A stretch of 64,000 nt of DNA from Bradyrhizobium iriomotense. GTDB lineage: Bacteria > Pseudomonadota > Alphaproteobacteria > Rhizobiales > Xanthobacteraceae. Positions within the stretch are counted from its first letter, which is position 1; every line of letters starts with the position of its first letter. Position numbers and translations under genes: made by a program. The stretch covers positions 62,001 through 126,000 of the forward strand of contig NZ_BSOW01000015.1 of the NCBI RefSeq assembly GCF_030160715.1, in the 5' to 3' direction. Under the pieces are notes generated by a model that ran no database searches, was not told the DNA's origin, and saw only the letters and a list, made by a program, of their open reading frames with translations. This document shows positions 33,933 to 42,707 of the stretch, piece by piece.

Positions 33933-34582
33933 CCAGCCTTCCTGCGGCGAGGAGCTCGTCGATCGGCGACGATAACGGCGCCCTTAGGAAGTTCGTCGTT
34001 CGTCCTTGGACGACCTCGCGCAGGGTTGGCTTCGGCATAGATCGCGGCCAGTTCGATCTTGTCCGCATCGAGCGAAGGATAAGCCGCAACGATGCGGTCT
34101 GTCGGAATGCCGGCCGCGACCGAAGCAGCGATATCATGGACGGGAACGCGTGTTCCGCGCACAATCGGAAGGCCCCCGAGAACCTCAGGATCGGAAACCA
34201 CCATCTTTTGGGCGGCCGACAAACGCTCCAGGCGCTCGTTCGTCCGCCGGACGAAGGGGGCCAGGTCGATGGTGAGGAATTCGTCGCGCACGGTCCAATC
34301 CTCCTCGACCAGCGACGCCAAGGCCCGGGCACGGAACCGGTGAAGACGGCTCCCAACCTCGCGGATGGCGAACAGCCTCTCCTCTGCGGTCAGACGCTTG
34401 GCGCTATCGAAGTAGAACGAGATGAGCGTGCAGGCTGTCGCCGCTACGCGCCGGCCGTCATCAAGCGAAAAGAAGCCCTCCGGCAGGATGCGCTCGTCGA
34501 TGACCCGATTGACGTCTCGAAGTGCGACGCACGCGACCACGGCGGCTTCGGTCGGCTTTAGCATTTCCCCGGCAGCGCCCAT
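33929..34582 (-). CDS. DUF433-domain antitoxin with long N-terminal part
   Basis: A 217-residue protein whose C-terminal ~75 residues are a DUF433 domain: SDPEVLGGLPIVRGTRVPVHDIAA, a helix-turn-helix-like fold, then IPTDRIVAAYPSLDADKIELA. DUF433 partners bind DNA and neutralise a DUF5615 toxin. Stand-alone DUF433 proteins are ~75 residues; this one has a ~130-residue helical N-terminus of its own. The start at 34582 (GGAGG six bases before) was preferred to an in-frame ATG at 34642. A palindrome lies 19 bp upstream. Confidence 0.75.
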   Translation of the reverse strand: MGAAGEMLKPTEAAVVACVALRDVNRVIDERILPEGFFSLDDGRRVAATACTLISFYFDSAKRLTAEERLFAIREVGSRLHRFRARALASLVEEDWTVRDEFLTIDLAPFVRRTNERLERLSAAQKMVVSDPEVLGGLPIVRGTRVPVHDIAASVAAGIPTDRIVAAYPSLDADKIELAAIYAEANPARGRPRTNDELPKGAVIVADRRAPRRRKAG

Positions 34583-34600
34583 GGCGGCCTCCGTAAATCT

Positions 34601-34616
34601 TTCCGATTGGTCGGAA
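34601..34616. promoter_or_regulatory. 16-bp palindrome, candidate operator of the DUF433 gene
   Basis: TTCCGA-TTGG-TCGGAA, arms perfectly complementary, 19 bp upstream of the DUF433 start. Autoregulation by the antitoxin is a natural reading, inferred from position. Confidence 0.5.
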
Positions 34617-34714
34617 TATATATGAGGGGTAGCGGATTTCAATGGGGCGCAGGCCGCGTTCCGAGGGTGTGGGGTCTGGGAAGCTCGGAAGCAACAAAGA
34701 CCTTCTGGGCTTAC

Positions 34715-34745
34715 TGACCAAATTTTGAATATAAATTCTGGTCAG
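34715..34745. promoter_or_regulatory. AbiE promoter operator, copy 1
   Basis: A 31-bp near-palindrome with arms TGACCA and TGGTCA and an AT-rich centre. It matches copy 2 at 34768-34798 at 22 of 31 positions, 53 bp apart, about five helical turns. Confidence 0.8.
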
Positions 34746-34767
34746 AAAGCTAGTCCCCGGTTGCTAG

Positions 34768-34798
34768 TGACCAATTTTTATATACAATATTCGGCCAG
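34768..34798. promoter_or_regulatory. AbiE promoter operator, copy 2
   Basis: Second copy, left arm TGACCA kept, right arm degraded to CGGCCA. It ends 13 bp before the AbiEi start codon. Known AbiEi antitoxins repress their own operon by binding two inverted repeats in the promoter, so this arrangement fits. Confidence 0.8.
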
Positions 34799-34811
34799 TA
34801 TTTGGTGAACG

Positions 34812-35543
34812 ATGCCCGACCCCACGTCCGACACCCTCGATCGCATCCATGACCGGATCGCCCAGGCGGCGCCGGCAGGCGTGTGGTCGCGCGCCGATTT
34901 TCTCGACATCGGGACGCCGAACGCGATCGAGAAGGCACTGCAGCGGCTGACCCGGCGGGGCGACATCCGCCGGCCTCATCGCGGTCTCTATGACAAGCCG
35001 GGCATCAGCAAGCTGACCGGCAAGATGGTGTTTCCCCCGCGCGCCTCTTTCATCGACGCCATCGCGCGGCGCGACAAGCTGCGCGTGCTAGTCGACGGCA
35101 TGACAGCCGCGAACGACCTCGGCCTGACGACGGCGGTTCCGGCGCGGTCGACGATCTATGCCGATACCTATCCACGCACGATCGAGATCGAGGCGAGTGC
35201 AGGTGACCCAAAGGCGACCAAGCCGGTTATCTACACACTCGACTTCAAGCGCATTTCGGCCAAGACCGCATTTTGGGCCGGCCGTCCCGCCATGCGCGTG
35301 GTCCAGGCTCTGACATGGTATCGGGATGAGCGATCGAGCCTTGATGCGGCCCTGAACGGAATCGTCCGGCATCTGTCGCGCGATCCGAACCGGGAAAAGA
35401 TCGCGCAGGATTTACGCGACAACATCCATGCGGTGCCAGCGTGGATGTATGCGCTGGTCGAGACGATCACGCGCAAGCTTAGCGCGGAGGGTCACGGCGG
35501 CGCGGAAGGCGCAAAGGGTGCACGTGCAGAAAACGTTCATTGA
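34812..35543 (+). CDS. abiEi: AbiEi antitoxin (type IV, DUF6088-like)
   Basis: A 243-residue antitoxin of the AbiE system. The N-terminal winged helix (VWSRADFLDIGTPNAIEKAL, then RLTRRGDIRRPHRGLYDKPG) binds the operators; the C-terminal part (from about 80) gives antitoxicity. AbiEi does not bind the AbiEii toxin directly; it acts as a type IV antitoxin and as a repressor. The gene is intact and overlaps the toxin gene by 20 bp. The operators at 34715 and 34768 lie directly upstream. Confidence 0.85.
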   Translation: MPDPTSDTLDRIHDRIAQAAPAGVWSRADFLDIGTPNAIEKALQRLTRRGDIRRPHRGLYDKPGISKLTGKMVFPPRASFIDAIARRDKLRVLVDGMTAANDLGLTTAVPARSTIYADTYPRTIEIEASAGDPKATKPVIYTLDFKRISAKTAFWAGRPAMRVVQALTWYRDERSSLDAALNGIVRHLSRDPNREKIAQDLRDNIHAVPAWMYALVETITRKLSAEGHGGAEGAKGARAENVH

Positions 35544-36626
35544 AATCCTGCGCTCGAGCGTCGACGATCGCCGCGCACTCTTCTCGACGGTTGCCGCCTA
35601 TCTGGACACACAGGGGCAGAATATCGAGAAGGATCTCTATGTCTGCTGGGTGCTCGACTTCCTGTTCAACCGGCGGGGTGATGATCCCATCGGTCTTTAT
35701 TTCAAGGGCGGCACAAGCCTCAGCAAGGCCTATGGACTGATCCATCGCTTCTCCGAGGATATAGACATCGGCATTTACAAGGCCGATTTGCACGTCCCGC
35801 TGGAAGCCGAGATCGCCGCCCTCCCCTCCGTGAATCAGCAGCAGCTCGCGCTCGCCGAGAAAGTCGACGAGGCCGCACGGCAATATATCTCGGGGCCGCT
35901 CAAGGAGGAACTGACGAAGGAGATTGCAGCCCGTGGAAGCTGCCGCTGAACAGCAGCAGCATTTCTCACTCGGCTTCGGCTTCGATACGTATCGCGAGAA
36001 GGAGGCGCTCGACATTCTCGTGGTCGGCTACACGAGCGTCTTCGATGTCGGCAACGCCTATGTGCAGGCAGCGGTCTGCATCGAAGGTGGTGCGCGTCCC
36101 GACCCTGAACCGGCCGAGCCCCGCGAGATCGTTCCCTACATCGCTTCGGAAATGAGCGAGGGAGTGGACCTTAGGGTGCGCAACGTGACGACGGTCAAGC
36201 CCGAGCGGACCTTCTGGGAGAAGGTGCTGATCCTGCACGCAATGACCGAAATGACCGAGAAGCGAAGAGCGGACGCGAATCCCGGCCGTCCGGTGCCCTA
36301 ATCTCAATCGCTACTCGCGCCACTATTACGATGTCCATCAGATCTGGATGCATCCGGACTATGGTGTCGCCACGGCGTCAATGCGCGATCTTGCGGAAGC
36401 CTGCCGGCAGCACAAGGAGTTGACGTTTCGTGCACCGGATCACCGATACGATCGCGCCGTGCCGGGCAGCTATCGCCTGGTCCCGACCGCGGACATGCGG
36501 GCCAAGCTGGCCGCCGACTATGAGCGGATGTCGGCGATGATCTTCGGTACGCAACCCACCTTTGCGGACGTCATGGCGAGCATCGAGGCGCTCGAGCAGC
36601 ACCTGAATGCTGCACCGGGTAGGTAG
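35524..36626 (+). pseudogene. abiEii: AbiEii nucleotidyltransferase toxin, broken by several frameshifts
   Basis: The toxin half of AbiE, a GTP-nucleotidyltransferase-like protein. The first frame (from GTG 35524 to 35949) has the catalytic FKGGTSLSKAYGLIHRFSED motif. A short stretch then fits a different frame (KLPLNSSSIS, about 35938-35967), the main middle part (LGFGFDTYREKEALDILVV ... FWEKVLILHAM) is in a third frame, and the end (NLNRYSRHYYDVHQIW onward, to 36626) is one base off again, explained by an extra T near 36299. At least three indels in 1.1 kb mean it is inactive. Confidence 0.85.
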
Positions 36627-36698
36627 CCCCACGAATAGAGGGGTCTGTCCCCGGAAAAACCAGCAGGACTCGACAGGCCACAATGATAGGATCATGGC

Positions 36699-37799
36699 AT
36701 GGCTGAGGCTCCAGAGAACATCCCAGTGCGACTGCCCGATCCTGCCTCGATCGAGGCGGTTCTCGCACGTCTTCCGACCGGAGCTGACGAAGCGGCGCTG
36801 GCGGCCGCGCTCACAGAGGCATTTCCGGGATTTCCGTTTTCGGCGGCGGGCATTGACGAACAGTATTGGCGCGACACGCGCTCGGTGATCGCCGCCGACG
36901 GGACACGGATCGCAGACTACCGGCCGTGGATGGAAGCCGAGCTTGCCAAGGACAACGACGACATTGGCGCCGTTTGGACGCGATTGCGCGAGAGCGACCT
37001 TCAGATCTCGGAATGGCACGGCAATAGCGTGTACGCCTTCGCGCCAACTGGACCGGGCGCGGCGGACTATGTGCAAGTCCGTCTCGGCCGGGAAGTCGAA
37101 TGGCGCGCCGGGCCGATTGTCAATCCGACCTACCGTCCTTGGGGCAAGGGCGAATTGCTCGATCCGTCATGGATCACGCACGAAGATATGTCCGACGACA
37201 AGGTAATCGCCGGTCCTCTCTATCGGATGCTTGGGCGCGCTGGCAGCAGCGTCGTCCATGTCCGGAGCTTCCTGACGCGGCGTGCCCGCCTCGAGTGCGA
37301 GAAACGCGAGGCGCAGCGGCCAGAGATGGAACGCCGTGTGGTGCGTGAAGTAACACGCGAGGGAACAACCGAGACGCCGTTTCTTGAGTTGGTGCCGGAC
37401 TGGTTCGAGTTCGTGCCACGGGAGAATCGCTTCTTCCAGGATTGGGAAGAATCAAGTGCCTCGGCCGAGCGGGTCTATGCGCACTGGGCGCTCGACATCT
37501 ACGACTACGACCATAAAGGCATCCGCGAAATCGGATTCGTGCCGCGCCCGCTGCATCTGCCGGAAGAGAGGCTCACCGCTGGCGACGCCTCGGTTCATAT
37601 CCTGATGGATCGCGTTGAAGCCATCGATCGTGAGGTCGGCGTGCCATTTGGTTGGTTCTTCCTGATGATGCATGGCAATCGGGTTGAGCCAGAGATTGGT
37701 CAAGCGATCGCCAAGGGCCTGCGTGACCAGCGCGTGGTCTTACCCGATCGGGATGCGCGCGTGCTTCTGCGTTGGGCCGAACGGTCGTATGGATTCTAG
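36699..37799 (+). CDS. Hypothetical protein, 366 residues
   Basis: A soluble protein I do not recognise. It is acidic and tryptophan-rich, with AGIDEQYWRDTRSVIAADGT, YVQVRLGREVEWRAGPIVNP, a PSWITHEDMSDDKVIAGPLY stretch and the C-terminal DWFEFVPRENRFFQDWEES. No Walker, HTH or nuclease motif is seen. It is 73 bp after the broken abiEii gene on the same strand and intact over 1.1 kb with normal codon use. A structural or binding role is possible; I cannot say more. Confidence 0.6.
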   Translation: MAEAPENIPVRLPDPASIEAVLARLPTGADEAALAAALTEAFPGFPFSAAGIDEQYWRDTRSVIAADGTRIADYRPWMEAELAKDNDDIGAVWTRLRESDLQISEWHGNSVYAFAPTGPGAADYVQVRLGREVEWRAGPIVNPTYRPWGKGELLDPSWITHEDMSDDKVIAGPLYRMLGRAGSSVVHVRSFLTRRARLECEKREAQRPEMERRVVREVTREGTTETPFLELVPDWFEFVPRENRFFQDWEESSASAERVYAHWALDIYDYDHKGIREIGFVPRPLHLPEERLTAGDASVHILMDRVEAIDREVGVPFGWFFLMMHGNRVEPEIGQAIAKGLRDQRVVLPDRDARVLLRWAERSYGF

Positions 37800-37833
37800 A
37801 AAGATAGCGCCGCGGCGGGAAGCCTCAGTGAAC

Positions 37834-38034
37834 CTAACGCCATATTATCGGGGTTTTGGAAATAGCGTCGCGACCAATCTGCTTGAGGCAGTCAGGCCTC
37901 CTCTCACCTGTGGTGGCGGCTTCCAGAATTTTCGAGGCGACAAGGGCGCGCGTACCGGTTTCGTACGGGGAAAGATTCTTGCAGACGTCGTCGAGGACCA
38001 CCCGTAGGAGCGCAGTAGTGGGGGCATCCAACAT
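37834..38034 (-). CDS. 66-residue conserved small protein
   Basis: MLDAPTTALLRVVLDDVCKN, then LSPYETGTRALVASKILEAA and a C-terminal GRDAISKTPIIWR. I recognise this pattern (LRVVLDDVC...YETG.R..VASKILEAA) as a small helical protein frequent in Bradyrhizobium-type genomes; function unknown. GGGAG lies eight bases upstream of the ATG. Confidence 0.65.
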   Translation of the reverse strand: MLDAPTTALLRVVLDDVCKNLSPYETGTRALVASKILEAATTGERRPDCLKQIGRDAISKTPIIWR

Positions 38035-38544
38035 TTGGCCATCTCCCTCATCTCTAGCAGAAAACGTGGCGTGGATTTCGCGTTACGGGCGCCACGTAAA
38101 AACTACCCAAAGTAGAATTTTCGAGAGGTCACCATGGAAGAAGAAGCTGACAAAAACGCAACAAGCAGATGTCTGTTTGACGCATTCGCGCTGTTTTTCC
38201 TTGAATTGAAATAAAGAGCGACGCCCGCTGCGTGTGGCGCCGATGAACCACTGCACCCCGATCGCTATTGCTTTGCGTCCGATGCACCTGAGGTAACTGC
38301 ATCGCGCGGCGTGCTCGATGCTCGAACGGGGACGTCCGATCGGGCGGCAGTCCACGGTTCGCTCAGCCCTGCACGGCAGGTCCGTTTATCAGACTGATGT
38401 CTCTATCATGCTTGACCATCGCACATCAGCGCGATTGCGCTCTTTGTCGCGCGAACGCGTAGACCGGATTGATACCGCAATAGGCGTAGGTGCCCGATGC
38501 AGTGCTCGTAGGTCGACAGCGTCCAGCTTAAGAAGCCCGCAGCG
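38035..38544. other. 510-bp gene-free region
   Basis: No motif-bearing frame on either strand. Confidence 0.4.
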
Positions 38545-38691
38545 TCACTCAAACAATCGCCGGCTGACACTGATGATGAAGCCCGCGGGCACGCGGATGA
38601 TGGCGCCGAGCAGACCATAGCCGAAGGCTCCGAACGCGCCGACCATCATCGCGCCGTAGAAGAAGCCGATCCCCGAGCACAGGACCGTCAT
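38545..38691 (-). CDS. 48-residue small membrane protein
   Basis: MTVLCSGIGFFYGAMMVGAF, then GAFGYGLLGAIIRVPAGFII and a basic tail SVSRRLFE. Two glycine-rich hydrophobic stretches. Its ATG overlaps the stop of the upstream zinc-ribbon gene (ATGA), so they are one operon. Confidence 0.55.
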   Translation of the reverse strand: MTVLCSGIGFFYGAMMVGAFGAFGYGLLGAIIRVPAGFIISVSRRLFE

Positions 38692-38873
38692 ACGATCAGA
38701 GTCTGATCGTTTTTCTCTTCGATCCCGTGTAGGCGTCGCTCTTTTGAGCTTTGCACATAAGGCCCGGCTGGCTCACGCGACCCGCAGTGCGGACAGGCCA
38801 TGGCTGAAAACGAAACATTGCCGCCGCAGTCATAGCAGCCGATTAGTTCCCATTGTTTGCGTCGGTTCGTCAT
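38688..38873 (-). CDS. Zinc-ribbon protein
   Basis: A 61-residue protein with a rubredoxin-like zinc ribbon: CYDCGG (Cys 13, 16) and CPHCGS (Cys 28, 31), followed by a charged helical tail. It is coupled to a 48-residue membrane protein by a 4-bp overlap. The pair looks like a small membrane-linked metal-ribbon module; role unknown. Confidence 0.65.
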   Translation of the reverse strand: MTNRRKQWELIGCYDCGGNVSFSAMACPHCGSREPAGPYVQSSKERRLHGIEEKNDQTLIV

Positions 38874-38959
38874 GCGCCGCTTGTACCCGTCTGGCTATTG
38901 CGGAGCTATACGCTCTCCGGCGCGGCTCTTGAAGACAGAGCCAGCCAACCGGCGCGGCC

Positions 38960-39121
38960 TTATTTGCGCGGCGGCTCTGGCTGTCGCGAAGGATCCTTCA
39001 CCCGATTGGGGACGGTTGGCCGCGATGGCTCAGGTGCACGGCTTGGCTCGAGCACACGGCCAAGCTCATAGCTCGACCGGAGGTCCTGTAAGATCGATTC
39101 TAGTGATGGTTCTTCAGCCAT
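38960..39121 (-). CDS. 53-residue hypothetical protein
   Basis: MAEEPSLESILQDLRSSYEL, then a proline-serine-rich tail in which EPSRAPEPSRP-type units repeat. AGGAA lies upstream of the ATG. It reads as a short helix with an extended tail. Too small to assign. Confidence 0.4.
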   Translation of the reverse strand: MAEEPSLESILQDLRSSYELGRVLEPSRAPEPSRPTVPNRVKDPSRQPEPPRK

Positions 39122-39458
39122 GCGCCAAGTTTCCTAGAAGCGAGGCCCGGCAATGGAGGCAAACCCAACCGGACCTCGCAGCCGCCAATCCCGTGGGGAA
39201 TCGACGAATGTGAAGGATGGCATAGAAAGCTTGCCGTTTTTCGTCCTGGAGGCGGATCATTTCGCCGGAAAGCACCAATCACGACCGCGCGGCGTGCGGG
39301 CGTCGGCGCCGTTGGTGGCGGCAGAAGACCTTGCCGCTCCTTCCACTAAGATATCCTGGGAGCAGGTTGGTATGAGAAGTTGCGGGGTTGAGAGTGCCAC
39401 AGCGCTGACGCAATGCGCGGTAACGATCTAGATACGCTACAACCATCGCGAGAAAGCC
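39122..39458. other. Gene-free region
   Basis: No supported gene. A frame opening WGIDECEGWHRKLAVFRPGG near 39190 is coding-like but has no start codon. Confidence 0.35.
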
Positions 39459-39691
39459 ATGCCGCCACTCAAGAATCCCCGAATCGCTGATCTCGCGCCT
39501 TCAGATCCAGATCTCACGATTTACGATGAAGCGCACGGGGCACGTATTTGCGATTGCTAGACGCCGATGCCGAAGGCGCCGACTGGCGTGAGGTGGTTCG
39601 GATCGTGCTGAAGATCGATCCTGACCGTCAGCCTGATCGTGCCCGGCAACGCGTCAGCCAGAGTTGCTGCGATCCTCGTGAACACCACTAG
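39459..39691 (+). pseudogene. Decayed DUF2285 gene, second copy
   Basis: Starts MPPLKNPRIADLAPSDPDLT, then changes frame near 39535 into TYLRLLDADAEGADWREVVR and IVLKIDPDRQPDRARQ before the sequence loses similarity. It matches the intact DUF2285 gene at 4343-4627 (IADLAPSD, RLLDA, GADWREV, RIVL, IDP, RAR) and is a broken paralogue. The C-terminal half of the domain, including the GYKHLL part, is missing. Confidence 0.75.
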
Positions 39692-40262
39692 TCAGTCTTA
39701 GAAACTGTTCATATGCCCCTCTGTGCCTCATTCATTCCGAGACGCTGTCGCGATCGAAGGAATTAGGGGACCATGTCCAGATAGGCGGCAGCGATCTGAG
39801 GCCAGTACATGGCTGCGGCAAGCGACAGAAGGAGGCCGGCCCCGCTGAACAAAAGGACAACCCTTAAGTTTCAATCTCCACCTTCATGCGTCTCAAGCCG
39901 ACTTCGCGAGCATAGGCAAACCTGGCATTTTAGGGCCCTCGGCCTGATCTGCCCGAGAAATCGAGATGACAAAGAAGACGCTGATAATCGACGGCGATGT
40001 AGGGGGATGGGCGGAGCCAAGCTGTTCGATAGCCAGATCATTTCTCGCTGACGTTTGGATCGGCAGTGCTGGTCCAGGAGCCGCCTCAGCCACGCGCCGA
40101 GATCGGCTAAACGCCGGAGGCGTGCTTTCGAGAGAACCTGCGCAAGGTCCTCGAATTGCGTATCGCAATGGTCACGCATCATTTGAGCCTGCAATTATGT
40201 CGCACGAACCTGCTTCGCTGAAAACGTCTTGGTTCGTAGTTCTCGTATTCCGGCTCGACGTC
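39692..40262. other. 571-bp gene-free region
   Basis: No gene. A minus-strand hydrophobic stretch (GAGLLLSLAAAMYWPQIAAA, about 39785-39845) may be the remains of a small membrane protein. Confidence 0.35.
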
Positions 40263-40880
40263 TCAACCAGTAGCTGTCGACGATTTCGTACAATTGTCGG
40301 TCCGCTCGTTGGCCACAGGATCTCGAGCGCTTGGCCTCACCCGTGGCGCAAGGACAATGCGGCCGATCTTCTGCCGCAGATCGACCAGGTCGATAAATAC
40401 ATCAGCCTGGCGACGCAGTTCGTCGGCAACCATTGCCGGCTGAGTCGCCAGCGTTGAGATCACCGTTACGCGGACGCCCCGCCGTTGTACGGCTTCCACG
40501 AGCGCGCGGAAATTACCGTCGCCCGATACTAGCACGATCTGATCGACTTGATCGGTAAGCTCCATGGCGTCGACCGCAATATCGATAGCCATGCTGTATT
40601 TGACCTTGCGCCGGCCCTTTGCATCAACGAACTCTTTGGTTGGCTTGGTGACGACGGTGACGCCGTTGTAATCTAGCCAGTCGATCAACGGGCGAACTGA
40701 CGAAACTTCCTGGTCCTCGATCGTTCTCGTATAGTAAAAGGCTCGCAATCTACTTCCCTGGCTCGCGAACTGTCTTAGAAAGCGTTTGTGATCGACATCG
40801 AATCCGAGCGCCCGCGAAGTCGCGTGCAAGTTTAATCCATCGATGAACAGAGCGGTCCTGCTGACCGGGTAGTCTGCCAT
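40263..40880 (-). CDS. NYN-domain (LabA/DUF88-like) PIN-family protein
   Basis: A 205-residue NYN-domain protein, a PIN-like ribonuclease fold. The first acidic motif is TALFIDGLNLH (around 10-20), the second YSMAIDIAVDAMELTDQVDQ, and the third VLVSGDGNFRALVEAVQRRG. All three acidic positions expected for the metal site are present. NYN proteins process RNA; LabA/DUF88 members are also regulators. GGAGGG lies six bases upstream of the ATG at 40880. Confidence 0.85.
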   Translation of the reverse strand: MADYPVSRTALFIDGLNLHATSRALGFDVDHKRFLRQFASQGSRLRAFYYTRTIEDQEVSSVRPLIDWLDYNGVTVVTKPTKEFVDAKGRRKVKYSMAIDIAVDAMELTDQVDQIVLVSGDGNFRALVEAVQRRGVRVTVISTLATQPAMVADELRRQADVFIDLVDLRQKIGRIVLAPRVRPSARDPVANERTDNCTKSSTATG

Positions 40881-41428
40881 AAGCGTCCCTCCAATGAGCG
40901 AAGTCGAGTCCCGCTTTTCACTGATGAATGGGAGCGAAGATTCGCCCGGTCCTGATACCACTGATCAGAAGGTCGATTTCGGAGACGATCGAAGTCGGAG
41001 CCATCCTAAGATCCGGCCGCTGCTAGCCGCCTCGCCCGCGAAGGCTTAGCGAGACGGTCGAGCCTGGACACTGATTCTATGATGGCGCTTCAGATAGTTT
41101 TGGTCGCGAGCGAGTCTAGCCAAGTTCGAGGGCGGCTTCGCCGCCAGAGTCAATGCGGTCGAGATAGCAAATTTGGAGCCATCAGCCCTCGAAACACAAT
41201 CCGCAAAGAACAGCAGCTCTCGTTAGAGGGCTCGGGTGTGGCGATTCGGTTTCAGATTTGAGCGTTTCGTACAAAGCCCCATTTGTCTGCCCGAGACTTT
41301 TCGTTCCTGTAGTGACGCGACTTGCACGGATAAGAACAACACCGATAAATGGGGAGCACGACGGCGACGATCTTCGTCGCTTTAGCGACTTATACCCCCG
41401 CTCTGGATTGGCAGCTCGGCGAAATTGA
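40881..41428. other. 548-bp region upstream of the polysaccharide locus
   Basis: No gene. Contains the 21-bp inverted-repeat element at 41256-41276. Confidence 0.5.
41256..41276 (+). repeat. 21-bp element, copy 1
   Basis: ATTTGAGCGTTTCGTACAAA plus G. Exact inverted copy at 45395-45415. The core TTTCGTACAAA is a near-palindrome. It lies 153 bp before the first gene of the polysaccharide locus. Confidence 0.8.
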
Positions 41429-42664
41429 ATGAGAGTGATACAAGAGAGCGCTCGACAGTCGAAGAAATCGCGTGGCCTCACGGTCGGCTTTGTTACAACT
41501 GCCGCACCGCCTTCGCCTAACGGTCAAGCCCGAGTTCTGGGACAGATCGTTACGGATGATGTGGCCATACCGATCTTCATGACGGACCAAATGAATATAC
41601 TGGAGTCAGAGCAAGAGCGCTTTGGACGGCACTACAAGCTCTCGAGCCCGGAGTTCAGGCTCGTAAATTGGTCTCTCGGCCGATTTCAGGGACTGAACAG
41701 AGCCGGCGGGCTTGCTCGCACGGCAGTTACCAGAGCTCGTGAAGTGGTCGCCGTACTTCGAAGAGATCCCGTCGACATTCTTGTCGGCTGCAGCGGGAAT
41801 CCGTTTGATCTCTCAGCTGCCTGCCTGGCGGCAAGACGTTTAGGGCTTCCCCTGATGGCCTATCTCTTCGACGATCCGGTTTACCAATGGGAGGCTGGAC
41901 TCTATCGCCACGCAGCAAGACTAGCAGAACGGCTTTGGAGTCGTAGTGCACAGGCCATAGTCGTGCCGAACGAAATTTTGGCGGCTGACATTCAACGGCG
42001 TCTTCCAAAAGCTAGGATACATATCGTAAGGAATCCCGTCGACTCGACGGCATTCTCTGCACCGCCCCGCCTCCTGGAAGCCGATCCGCCCACTCTATTG
42101 GCACCGTGGCGGTTGCTATACTCCGGCTCAGTATATTCGGCACAAGCCGATGCATTCGAAAACCTGAAGGCAGCCTTAGAGATCCAAGGCGGTCGTTTCA
42201 TTCTCGAACTCTACAGCGCACAATCATCTAGTGACTTGGTGGCGAAGCAACTCGCTACTCCATACTTTGTGGCTCGCCCACATGTCTCTCACACGACAGC
42301 ATTGTCACTTCAACACAAGGCCGACATTCTGTTTCTGCCCCTGGCATTCAACTCGCCGATTCCCGAAGTCATAAGATCATCTGCGCCGGCAAAGCTGGGG
42401 GAATATCTTGCCGCCGGTCGTCCCATTCTAGTCCATGCTCCCGCCGGATCGTTCGTGGCCGAGATCATCCGAAAAGCTGAGGCCGGCGTAGTCGTAGATA
42501 TCCCGGATCCCGGCCGGCTATCCGAAGCATTACACGCCCTCTCCAGCGACGTTCATTTGCGCAAGCGAATAGTTTCAAATGCTATAAGGCTCGCGCGAGA
42601 CTTCCATGTAGACCGCGCAAAGATTTCACTTTTTTCAATTTTCGAAGACCTAACGAGACAATGA
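41429..42664 (+). CDS. GT4-like glycosyltransferase
   Basis: A 411-residue GT-B fold glycosyltransferase. The N-terminal part is atypical, with LTVGFVTTAAPPSPNGQAR; the C-terminal nucleotide-sugar half has RLLYSGSVYSAQADAF, then SAPAKLGEYLAAGRPILVHA, the usual E-x(7)-E-like donor site in which AKLGEYLAAGRPIL is the family core. It transfers a sugar from an activated donor to the growing glycan. First gene of the locus; donor unknown. Confidence 0.8.
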   Translation: MRVIQESARQSKKSRGLTVGFVTTAAPPSPNGQARVLGQIVTDDVAIPIFMTDQMNILESEQERFGRHYKLSSPEFRLVNWSLGRFQGLNRAGGLARTAVTRAREVVAVLRRDPVDILVGCSGNPFDLSAACLAARRLGLPLMAYLFDDPVYQWEAGLYRHAARLAERLWSRSAQAIVVPNEILAADIQRRLPKARIHIVRNPVDSTAFSAPPRLLEADPPTLLAPWRLLYSGSVYSAQADAFENLKAALEIQGGRFILELYSAQSSSDLVAKQLATPYFVARPHVSHTTALSLQHKADILFLPLAFNSPIPEVIRSSAPAKLGEYLAAGRPILVHAPAGSFVAEIIRKAEAGVVVDIPDPGRLSEALHALSSDVHLRKRIVSNAIRLARDFHVDRAKISLFSIFEDLTRQ

Positions 42665-42707
42665 AGATGAACGATTCAGCTACAATTGAAGGCGACGGAG
42701 TTTGACA

